The position numbers and the translations under genes are program-made. From assembly GCA_002316295.1 (NCBI GenBank), contig DCDF01000154.1, forward strand, positions 1-24,496: 24,496 nt of DNA, in the 5' to 3' direction. Below, piece after piece: positions 7,884 through 14,546 of the stretch. Under the pieces are notes generated by a model, which had not been told where the DNA came from, searched no databases, and worked only from the letters and a program-made list of their open reading frames with translations. The stretch comes from Syntrophaceae bacterium UBA1062 (lineage in GTDB: Bacteria > Desulfobacterota > Desulfomonilia > UBA1062). The first letter of the stretch is position 1; every line of letters starts with the position of its first letter.

Positions 7884-8270
7884 ATGGCCAGGCAGAGAAC
7901 AGGCAAGAAAAAGGTCAAGAAGGACATCCCCGAAGGGGTCGTCCATATCCAGGCTACCTTTAACAACACCATCGTGACCATAACGGACCCGCAGGGCAAC
8001 ACCCTTGCATGGTCCACGGCAGGCGCACAGGGGTTCAAAGGCTCCCGGAAGTCGACGCCGTTTGCCGCGCAGATGGCGGCACAGGAGGCGTGCAAGAAGG
8101 CCCAGGAGTACGGCGTGAGAAGCGCATTTGCTTATATCAAGGGTCCGGGCAGCGGGCGCGAGTCCGCGCTGAGGGCCATCAATGCGAGCGGCATTCGTAT
8201 CACTGGAATCAAGGACGTTACCCCGGTTCCACACAACGGATGCAGACCACCGAAGAAGAGAAGGGTATAA
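7884..8270 (+). CDS. rpsK: 30S ribosomal protein S11
   Basis: S11 (128 aa) forms part of the platform that holds the mRNA in the E site. VHIQATFNNTIVTITDPQGN, the STAGAQGFKGSRKSTPFAAQ block and the C-terminal DVTPVPHNGCRPPKKRRV are nearly invariant. The C-terminal NG pair is the usual isoaspartate site. AAGGAGAAC precedes ATG 7884. It lies between S13 and S4. Confidence 0.99.
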   Translation: MARQRTGKKKVKKDIPEGVVHIQATFNNTIVTITDPQGNTLAWSTAGAQGFKGSRKSTPFAAQMAAQEACKKAQEYGVRSAFAYIKGPGSGRESALRAINASGIRITGIKDVTPVPHNGCRPPKKRRV

Positions 8271-8289
8271 CCCCGAAGGAGGATGAATC

Positions 8290-8916
8290 TTGTCGAGATA
8301 TACAGGCCCTGTTTGTAAGGTTTGTCGGAGAGAGGGAGTGAAGCTCTTTCTCAAAGGACAGCGATGCTATACCGATAAGTGCGCGGTCGTGACACGGGAA
8401 TATCCTCCGGGGCAGCATGGTCAGGGAAGAATCCGCACCAGTGAATATCGTATCCATCTGCGCGAGAAGCAGAAAGTCCGCAATACCTACGGTATTCCGG
8501 AATCCCAGTTCAAGCGCTATTATGAAATGGCGAGAAGCCAGCGCGGCGCCACGGGCGAAAACCTGCTCGTCCTTCTGGAGAGGCGGCTCGACAACATCGT
8601 GTATCGCAGCGGATTCTCCACCTCCCGGGCGGAAGCGAGGCAGCTCATCGACCACGGTCATTTCCGGGTGAACGGCAGAAAGACGGATATACCCTCTTTT
8701 CTGGTGAAGGCGGGCGATGTCATCGAGGTCAAAGACAAGAGCAAGACCCTGGACGTCATCGTCCATGCCCTGGAGATCAGGGAGCAGCGCGGCTCGGCCG
8801 AGTGGCTCGACGTCGACGCGGATGGGCGGAAGGTGACCGTGAAGGCCCTGCCGGAACGGAAGGATCTGCCCATGGCCGTCGAGGAAAGGCTGATCGTTGA
8901 GTTCTATTCAAAATAA
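8290..8916 (+). CDS. rpsD: 30S ribosomal protein S4, zinc form
   Basis: S4 (208 aa) initiates 16S rRNA assembly and is the alpha-operon repressor in E. coli. The N-terminus carries Cys9, Cys12, Cys26 and Cys31, the zinc-binding C+ arrangement that E. coli S4 lacks. The S4 RNA-binding domain is around residues 98-160 (RRLDNIVYRSGFSTSRAEAR and the following LIDHGHFRVNGRKTDIPS). The start is TTG 8290 with AAGGAGG seven bases upstream; the ATG at 8283 is in another frame and soon stops. Confidence 0.98.
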   Translation: MSRYTGPVCKVCRREGVKLFLKGQRCYTDKCAVVTREYPPGQHGQGRIRTSEYRIHLREKQKVRNTYGIPESQFKRYYEMARSQRGATGENLLVLLERRLDNIVYRSGFSTSRAEARQLIDHGHFRVNGRKTDIPSFLVKAGDVIEVKDKSKTLDVIVHALEIREQRGSAEWLDVDADGRKVTVKALPERKDLPMAVEERLIVEFYSK

Positions 8917-8942
8917 CAAACTTCTAAAGGCAAGGAAACAGG

Positions 8943-9980
8943 ATGATTGAGAAGAACTGGAAAGAAATCATAAAACCCGGCAAGTTGGAGATAGTGGAGG
9001 GTACGTTCACCAATACGTACGCACGTTTCAATGCGCAGCCTCTGGAGCGGGGTTTCGGTGTCACTATAGGCAACTCGCTGAGGAGAATTCTTTTATCATC
9101 CATCTATGGATCCGCCATTATCGGCGTGCGCTTCGACGAGTCGCTGGGGGTTCTCCACGAGTTCTCGAGCATTCCCGGCATCTATGAGGATGTGACCGAC
9201 ATCATTCTGAACCTCAAGAAGGTCATCCTCAAGATGCACACTGACAAGCCCCAGGTCGTGTCTCTGGAAAAGACGGGCCCCTGCGAGGTGACGGCCGGTG
9301 ATATCGCCACGGGCGGGAATATCGACGTGATCAACCCTGACCAGCATATCGCCACCATCGAAAACGACATGACGCTCAAGATGGAGATGCGGGTGGACTG
9401 GGGCAGAGGATATGTGCCCGCGGAGATCAACAAAGAGAAGATCGACACCCACGGGTGGATCGCCATCGATGCGATCTTCTCTCCGGTGAGGAGAGTTTCG
9501 TTCAACGTGACCCCCACCATCGTGGGAAGAAGGACCGACTACGACAGGCTCTCGCTGGAGGTATGGACCAACGGCGTGGTGACTCCCGACGATGCCCTGG
9601 CCTATGCGGCCAAGATCAACAAGGAGTACATGGACTGCTTCATCAACTTCCAGGAGGAAGAGCTGGAGCGCCAGGCCAGTGTGGATGAAAAGGAAAAGGA
9701 GCTGAACAACAACCTGTTCAGAACCGTCGAAGAGCTCGAGCTCTCGGTCAGGTCGGCAAACTGTCTGAAGAACGCCAACATGACCTATATCTACGAACTC
9801 GTGCAGAAGAGCGAGGCAGAGCTGCTCAAGACCAAGAACTTCGGCAGGAAGTCGCTGGAGGAGATCAAGGAAAAGCTCGCCAAAATGGGCCTCCATATTG
9901 GAATGAAGATACCGAATCTGCCTTCTCCCGATGAGATCGAAGAGAGAAGAAAGAGGATGGAAGAAGAGGAAAGCAAGTAG
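8943..9980 (+). CDS. rpoA: DNA-directed RNA polymerase alpha subunit
   Basis: Alpha subunit (345 aa) scaffolds RNA polymerase assembly and contacts UP elements and activators. The N-terminal dimerisation domain includes LERGFGVTIGNSLRRILLSS and WTNGVVTPDDALAYAAKI; the C-terminal domain starts near residue 258 with EELELSVRSANCLKNANMTY, which includes the DNA-contacting Arg of the VRSANCLK motif, followed by KTKNFGRKSLEEIKEKL. An acidic/basic tail (EERRKRMEEEESK) ends the protein. Length is slightly above the E. coli 329. Confidence 0.99.
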   Translation: MIEKNWKEIIKPGKLEIVEGTFTNTYARFNAQPLERGFGVTIGNSLRRILLSSIYGSAIIGVRFDESLGVLHEFSSIPGIYEDVTDIILNLKKVILKMHTDKPQVVSLEKTGPCEVTAGDIATGGNIDVINPDQHIATIENDMTLKMEMRVDWGRGYVPAEINKEKIDTHGWIAIDAIFSPVRRVSFNVTPTIVGRRTDYDRLSLEVWTNGVVTPDDALAYAAKINKEYMDCFINFQEEELERQASVDEKEKELNNNLFRTVEELELSVRSANCLKNANMTYIYELVQKSEAELLKTKNFGRKSLEEIKEKLAKMGLHIGMKIPNLPSPDEIEERRKRMEEEESK

Positions 9981-9995
9981 GAGCGGGGTGAAGAA

Positions 9996-10400
9996 ATGTA
10001 TCATCAGATAGCGGGAAGAAAACTTGGACGGACAACGGATCACAAGGAGGCGATGCTCAAGAACCTGGTCACCTCGCTGATCATGCACGAGAGGCTCGAG
10101 ACGACGGAGGCCAAGGCAAAAGAGCTGAGAAAGCTCGCCGACCGGATGATAACCCTCGGAAAGAAAGGGGACCTCGCTTCATTGAGACGGGCTCTGAAGA
10201 GCGTGCGCACGAAAGAGGCCGTGGGCAAGCTCTTCAAGGAGATCGCTCCCCGCTTCGCGGGTCGCAACGGCGGGTACACCAGGGTCATCAAATACCGCAC
10301 CCGAAGAGGCGACGGCGCCACCACGGCCATCATCGAGTGGGTGGAGCCGGCGCCGGCAAAGGCTTCTCCGGCCAAGCCGGCTGAAGAGAAGAAGTCTTGA
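9996..10400 (+). CDS. rplQ: 50S ribosomal protein L17
   Basis: L17 (134 aa) lies near the peptide exit. GRKLGRTTDHKEAMLKNLVT, the HERLETTEAKAKELRKLADR block and GGYTRVIKYRTRRGDGATTA are family hallmarks. The last ~17 residues are a low-complexity Ala/Pro/Lys tail. GCGGGGTGAAG precedes ATG 9996. Its TGA overlaps the TTG start of the next gene (TTGA), so the ATPase gene is physically and probably translationally tied to the ribosomal operon. Confidence 0.99.
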   Translation: MYHQIAGRKLGRTTDHKEAMLKNLVTSLIMHERLETTEAKAKELRKLADRMITLGKKGDLASLRRALKSVRTKEAVGKLFKEIAPRFAGRNGGYTRVIKYRTRRGDGATTAIIEWVEPAPAKASPAKPAEEKKS

Positions 10401-11215
10401 CGGCAAAGGAGAGCGTGCATCCGGCGGTCATCTTACGGAACATCCGCTTCTCCTATGGAACGAAACCGGTACTGCGGGGCATCGACATGGAGGTGCCCCG
10501 CGGTTCTTATTTTGGAATCGTGGGCGCGAACGGCTCCGGGAAGACGACGCTCGCATATCTCATCACAGGCATACTCACCCCTTCTTCTGGGGAGGTGAAC
10601 ACCTTCGGCAACCGCGTTGGCCTCGTGCTGGCGAATCCGGCCAATCAGGTGGTGAGCCTGGTCGTGGAGGAGGACATCGCGTTCGGGCCCGAGAACCTGG
10701 GACTTCCCGCCTCTGAGATCGCCGCGCGCATCGATGCGGCGCTTCACACCGTCCGGGGTGAAAACCTGAGGCAGTCTCTCACCTCCGCCCTTTCGGGCGG
10801 GGAGCTTGCCAAGGTGGTGTTCGCCGGGCAGCTGGCCCTTGATACGGACGTGCTCGTCCTCGACGAGGGCACGATCATGCTGGACCCCCTGAGCAGGGAC
10901 ATTCTTCTCCAGACTGTTACTCGGTTGAACAGGGAGTTCGGCAAGACCATCATCCACATCTCCCATCGGCTGGACGATCTGGAGAACGCACGCTCCCTCG
11001 TGGTCCTGGACAAGGGTACGATCGGCATCAGGGCACAGGGCGTGCCGGATCTGGCCCGCCGGATCGCAGAGCACCCGGTCGCCGGCATCGAGCCCGGGGC
11101 GCATACCCTCTACCGGAGCTTCCTTCAGGAGCAGGGGATCGAGGAGCGGGACCTCGAGAAGGCCACGAGGCAGCTCGCAGCCGGAATCAGGCAGGGGAGG
11201 CTCCCGCAGTCATAG
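10397..11215 (+). CDS. ECF/CbiO-type ABC transporter ATPase, orphan
   Basis: A 272-aa ATPase resembling the energy-coupling A subunits (EcfA/CbiO) that power vitamin or metal uptake. Walker A GANGSGKT is at residues 43-50, signature LSGGE at 132-136, Walker B LVLDEG at 153-158 and the switch His at 190 (HISHRLDD). The segment NPANQVVSLVVEEDIAFGPE resembles CbiO. The Q-loop position, FQNP in typical members, reads LANP, so residue 79 is Ala instead of Gln. In Firmicutes, ecfA1-ecfA2-ecfT follow rplQ; here only one ATPase is visible and no T component. TTG 10397 overlaps the rplQ stop and has a weak binding site; GTG 10415 is an alternative start. Confidence 0.85.
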   Translation: MTAKESVHPAVILRNIRFSYGTKPVLRGIDMEVPRGSYFGIVGANGSGKTTLAYLITGILTPSSGEVNTFGNRVGLVLANPANQVVSLVVEEDIAFGPENLGLPASEIAARIDAALHTVRGENLRQSLTSALSGGELAKVVFAGQLALDTDVLVLDEGTIMLDPLSRDILLQTVTRLNREFGKTIIHISHRLDDLENARSLVVLDKGTIGIRAQGVPDLARRIAEHPVAGIEPGAHTLYRSFLQEQGIEERDLEKATRQLAAGIRQGRLPQS

Positions 11216-11469
11216 CGCCCATCAGGGGTGGTCGCCGTATGCTGCGTTCCATCGATCTGGTCTCACGAGCGCTGCCGGTGGAACCCTCATTCTCACGTCC
11301 CGCTTTTCAAAGACTCTTAGAGGTGGGGTCACATTCCCTGCCGCTTTGAGGCTTCAGCTGCATCCAGATCGTGCCCTTCAATAGCCCACACCATTGATGC
11401 AAGACCCGCCGATGTGCGTCACGGCATGGGTTTTCCGCACTCCCGCCTCAGAGATGCAGCCTCTGGAGG
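11216..11469. other. Intergenic region between the ATPase and terC
   Basis: The region holds no convincing gene. An ATG at 11239 opens a 36-codon frame (MLRSIDLVSRALPVEP then a stop at 11347-11349) that begins vaguely like an EcfT/CbiQ N-terminus and could be a remnant of a transporter subunit, but this is weak. The 11-mer GGGGTCACATT occurs at 11325-11335 and again at 12465-12475 on the other side of terC. A short perfect stem, AGCCTC-TG-GAGGCT, lies at 11458-11471 over the terC stop, but there is no T-run after it in either direction. Confidence 0.4.
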
Positions 11470-12333
11470 CTACTCTCCCGGGTCAGCAAGGGAACCCGGC
11501 CGTATCTCGATCAGCCCCTGCTCGCTCAGGTACGCGATGACCTCCCGGGGGACATACTCCATTCCGAGCACCTCTGCCACGCTCATCTCCCCCTCCTTCA
11601 ACTGAGTGAGGATACGGTTTTCGAACCTGCTCTGGGTCTTTCGCTGGTAATAGTCGCGCCACACGAGAGCGGAACCGAGCACCACGATGATACCCATCAT
11701 GAGCCAGAAGGTCTCGTGGGTGATCTCGATGTGGAAGCCTTCCAGGAGCAGCTTGGTGCCGATGAAAAAGATGAGCTGGTAGGCGAGGTCCTCAAGCCTC
11801 GGCAGCTTCTCCAGCAGCCGGATGAAGATCGATGCCGCAAACCGCAGAAAGATGATCCCCATGATCCCGCCCAGCCAGACCACCAAAAGCTTGTTGCTCA
11901 TGGCCACCGCGGTGGTGATGCTGTCGATGGAAAAGGCGATGTCGGTGAGCTCCACCACGAGCACGGTTCCCCAGAAGCTCTTTGCCACTTTAGGCCTCGT
12001 CTGGTGGGCGTTCTCCTGGAAGAAGAAGAACATGTGCTTCATGGCAAGGTACACCAGATAGAGGCCGCCAATGATCTTGAAGATAAGGAATTTGATGAGG
12101 TAGGCGGCGAAGATCAGGGCGATGAGCCTGAACAGGAAGGCGCCCGCGATGCCGTAGGTCAGGGCCTTTCTCTGCTGCTCCTTGGGCAGCGTTCGGACCA
12201 GGATCGCCAGCACGAGCGAGTTGTCGACCGAAAGGATTCCCTCCAGGATCGCCAATGTTCCGATGGCGATCAGGTCCGTGCCGGCGAGGCTCTGGGCCTC
12301 GGCCACCATTGTCTGAACGATCTGCAGATCCAT
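11470..12333 (-). CDS. TerC-family integral membrane protein
   Basis: A 287-aa inner-membrane protein of the TerC/YkoY family, whose characterised members export metals (manganese) or support metalation of secreted proteins; the actual substrate here is unknown. About seven hydrophobic helices span residues 18-225. The two family motifs are ILEGILSVDNSLVLAILV (Glu31, Asp37, Asn38) and VVELTDIAFSIDSI (Glu128, Asp131, Asp137), the acidic residues expected to bind the metal. The last 40 residues (MSVAEVLGMEYVPREVIAYL) form a soluble extension resembling a short helix-turn fold. GAGGGGG precedes the start. It is transcribed against the ribosomal cluster and is flanked on both sides by copies of a repeat fragment. 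Confidence 0.92.
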   Translation of the reverse strand: MDLQIVQTMVAEAQSLAGTDLIAIGTLAILEGILSVDNSLVLAILVRTLPKEQQRKALTYGIAGAFLFRLIALIFAAYLIKFLIFKIIGGLYLVYLAMKHMFFFFQENAHQTRPKVAKSFWGTVLVVELTDIAFSIDSITTAVAMSNKLLVVWLGGIMGIIFLRFAASIFIRLLEKLPRLEDLAYQLIFFIGTKLLLEGFHIEITHETFWLMMGIIVVLGSALVWRDYYQRKTQSRFENRILTQLKEGEMSVAEVLGMEYVPREVIAYLSEQGLIEIRPGSLADPGE

Positions 12334-12464
12334 TATGCCCCCTCAATCGACCTTAGCGTATGTGAAAAGTCCCCGGAGATGATTCCCTGTGCTTGAGTGC
12401 CTGCATATCAAACCATATCACAGGCAGGTTACATGGTAAACCGCGGGCATACCAACTCGATTTA

Positions 12465-12583
12465 GGGGTCACATTTAGGGGTCAGGTCTTGACATGTGAC
12501 ATTTGGGATCAGGTAAACACATTTAGCACATCCAGGGATCAGGGAAATGTCACATGTCAAGACCTGACCCCTAGGTTGACCCC
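12465..12583. repeat. REP/REPIN-like inverted repeat between terC and ABC-F genes
   Basis: Two perfect 28-bp arms, 12477-12504 and 12545-12572, are exact reverse complements (each contains GGTCTTGACATGTGACA or its complement) around a 40-base centre. Outer GGGGTCA (12465-12471) and TGACCCC (12577-12583) copies sit 4-5 bases outside the arms. Inside the loop GGGATCAGG occurs twice (12505-12513 and 12535-12543). This layout is that of a pair of inverted REP sequences, or a MITE, mobilised in trans by a REP-associated Tyr transposase; no transposase is in the window. The stop codon of the ABC-F gene (12571-12573) lies in the right arm. As RNA it would fold into a long hairpin between the two - strand genes. 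Confidence 0.85.
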
Positions 12584-14094
12584 TTGGGAGAGATATCCAG
12601 AACGCAGTCGCCGCCCGGTTGCCGCGATATCTCCCAGCTGGTCTTTGTCAGGACTTGCAGGAACCTCCGGTCGTGGCTGATCAGCAGCAGGGCGGAACGG
12701 CAGTCGGCCAGGGCGCTCTCCAGGCACTCGATGGAGACCAAGTCGAGATGGTTGGTCGGCTCATCCATGATCACCAGCCAGGGCTCCTTGAGCAGGCCCA
12801 GTGCGAGCATGATTTTCCTCGTCTCTCCCGGGCTGGGAAGCCGGCTTTCCAGAAGCGGCTCCGGTCTGGAGCCCAGACGGCTCACGATATTCATCACCCA
12901 TCCCAGCTTCTCGCCGGGCAGGCGGTGCAGTTCGTCCATCAGCCGCAGGGATTCGTCGATCCGCAGCTCCTGGGGCAGATAGGTCACGCGGTCGGTTGGC
13001 AGGGAAAGGGAAGGCAGAATCGAAGTGATCAGTGTAGTTTTTCCGCATCCGTTGGGGCCTGTCAGGGCGATCCGGTCCCGGGACGATATGTTCAGGCCCG
13101 GATAGATCAGCCGCCGGTGCTCGCCCAGCGGCAGCTCTCCTGCCGGGAGATTCAATACATGGGCCTTTGGACATACGCTGCCCGTGACCACGATTCCCGT
13201 GGGATACTCCTTTTTGACAGGGATGGCGCCGAGCTCCTTCCGGGCTTTGTCAAGACGGCCTTCAAGCTGTTTCTGCAATTTCCCCTGGACTGCATCCCTC
13301 CCGGACAACCTGGCGCCGTCAACCTTGGCACGGGCATCGTGATCTTTGGGCGAGAGACGGCGTTTGGGGTTCATCCCGGCGGATTTCGATGCATTGTGCT
13401 TGCGTCTGGCGTGTTCGCGCTCGAGCTTGTCCAGCCTGAAGCGGGCGGCGTCGAGCCGGCTCGCCGCTGATTCCTTTTCCAGCCGTGCCTGCTCCGCCCC
13501 GGCCGAATAATTGCCGGGCCGCAGGATCGCGGTGGGGGGCTCGATGAACACACACTCCCTGCAGAGATTGTCCAGAAGCTCGCGGTCGTGGCTCACGAGC
13601 AGCCCGATCCCCCTGTACCTCTTCAGGGCGCGGTACAGCAGGTTTTTCGTGGCTGCATCCAGGTGGTTGGTGGGCTCGTCCAGGGCAAGCAGATCGGGAT
13701 TGTGAAACAGGGCGGAAGCGATCTGAAACCTTTTGCGCTCACCGAAGCTCAGGCTCTCCCAGCGGTGGAGATCGCCGTCTTTCAGATCGAGATCGGACTT
13801 CAAAATGAGCGAGTCACGGTCCTGGGCTGCCATGAGCTCTTCGACCCCTTCGGGCGGGTCGTCCGTGCGCTGCGGGCAGTAGCGGACCAGCTCCGGAATG
13901 CTGACGAAGCCGTGGTCGGGCTGAAGTTTTCCGCACGCAAGGAAGAGAAGGGTGGTCTTGCCGGCGCCGTTGGGACCGACAATTCCGGTCCAGCCACAGG
14001 AAAAATGGAGGGTCACGCCGCTCAGCAACTCGCCTGTCATGGAGTCGTAGGTAAAATCGACATTGTCGAAACGCAAGAAAGTCTGATGGGCCAT
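12571..14094 (-). CDS. ABC-F family ATPase
   Basis: A 507-aa soluble protein with two fused ABC ATPase domains and no membrane segments, as in ABC-F proteins that act on the ribosome (translation factors or antibiotic-resistance factors). Domain 1: Walker A GPNGAGKT (40-47), signature LSFGE (115-119), ALDEPTNHLD. Domain 2: Walker A GPNGCGKT (346-353), IMDEPTNHLD, but its signature reads LPSPGE (419-424) instead of LSGGE. The linker (about 200-290) is long, charged and basic, with KDHDARAKVDGARLSGRDAV. ATG 14094 has AAAGGTG upstream; an ATG at 14115 would add seven residues. The C-terminal codons and TAG are in or beside a REP-like element. Resistance versus housekeeping role cannot be decided. 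Confidence 0.9.
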   Translation of the reverse strand: MAHQTFLRFDNVDFTYDSMTGELLSGVTLHFSCGWTGIVGPNGAGKTTLLFLACGKLQPDHGFVSIPELVRYCPQRTDDPPEGVEELMAAQDRDSLILKSDLDLKDGDLHRWESLSFGERKRFQIASALFHNPDLLALDEPTNHLDAATKNLLYRALKRYRGIGLLVSHDRELLDNLCRECVFIEPPTAILRPGNYSAGAEQARLEKESAASRLDAARFRLDKLEREHARRKHNASKSAGMNPKRRLSPKDHDARAKVDGARLSGRDAVQGKLQKQLEGRLDKARKELGAIPVKKEYPTGIVVTGSVCPKAHVLNLPAGELPLGEHRRLIYPGLNISSRDRIALTGPNGCGKTTLITSILPSLSLPTDRVTYLPQELRIDESLRLMDELHRLPGEKLGWVMNIVSRLGSRPEPLLESRLPSPGETRKIMLALGLLKEPWLVIMDEPTNHLDLVSIECLESALADCRSALLLISHDRRFLQVLTKTSWEISRQPGGDCVLDISPKGST

Positions 14095-14481
14095 TCGTAA
14101 GCACCTTTCATACATGCTCGGGCCGGTCCGGAAAAGAGATGAGAGTGCAGCGGCCCGTGAACAGGTGCGATGAATGCTCGAATGGTTCTCGACAGCCGCT
14201 GGGCTCGATCCCCCGGGCCGGAACGGACGGTTTCTTTTTTAAAAAAGCCTCGGCTTTTCCAAAAAAAGGATGTTCGTGGCTTGGGGACAGGTTCCGTTAG
14301 CGGCTGTTCTTCATTCCCGTGCTCTCCAGATATGAAGGATTCTAAACTGATTAATTCATACTTCATTCAGTCAGCGGCTGTCAACATCTGCTCCGTGATA
14401 CCCAAGCCGCATCTCAAGAAAGCACAAGGCCATGGCTTGCATCAAACGCAGACCCGCCGCCTTCTTGAAGTGGTCGATCCT
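14095..14481. other. Intergenic region with orphan hairpin and REP-like fragment
   Basis: No gene is convincing. It should contain the - strand promoter of the ABC-F gene, which I could not pick out. CTTTTTTAAAAAAG (14234-14247) is a perfect 14-base palindrome and overlaps the hairpin AAAAGCC-TC-GGCTTTT (14243-14258). The hairpin looks like a small bidirectional Rho-independent terminator, although no gene reads into it from either side. The phrase GGGGACAGGTTCC (14283-14295) resembles scattered REP-type fragments of deltaproteobacterial genomes, which is a recollection and not a search result. Confidence 0.4.
14243..14258. terminator. Possible bidirectional terminator hairpin
   Basis: Seven-base perfect stem AAAAGCC/GGCTTTT with a two-base loop; the GC core is only three pairs, though A and T runs flank it on both sides. 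No convergent gene ends here, so its role is unclear and it may be a relic. Confidence 0.3.
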
Positions 14482-14538
14482 CTCTGACGATAAGGTTGAC
14501 AATAAAAAGAATAATGAGTTGACAATAGGTTGACGATA
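14482..14538 (+). promoter_or_regulatory. GGTTGAC(A/G)ATA operator-like array upstream of the DUF4325 regulator
   Basis: Three clear direct copies: GGTTGACAATA (14494-14504), AGTTGACAATA (14517-14527) and GGTTGACGATA (14528-14538). A weaker one, CTCTGACGATA, is at 14482-14492. Start-to-start distances of the clear copies are 23 and 11 bp, about two turns and one turn of the helix, so all would face one side of the DNA. The last copy ends eight bases before the first ATG of the regulator. TTGACA inside copy 2 also fits a -35 box. Inference: binding sites for the adjacent winged-helix protein (autoregulation). Confidence 0.7.
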
Positions 14539-14546
14539 GATACTAT
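14519..14546 (+). promoter_or_regulatory. Possible promoter of the DUF4325 regulator
   Basis: TTGACA (14519-14524), 16-base spacer, TACTAT (14541-14546). The -35 is embedded in the second copy of the array, so a protein bound there would compete with polymerase. A start site near 14553 would coincide with the second ATG (14553), giving a leaderless message, which agrees with the absence of any Shine-Dalgarno sequence. A rival choice is TTGACG (14530-14535) with TATGAT (14552-14557). Confidence 0.45.

Noticed and set aside
11458..11471. Perfect AGCCTC-TG-GAGGCT stem as a terminator for terC
   Set aside because: The loop is only two bases and no T-run follows in either direction; it also overlaps the coding end.
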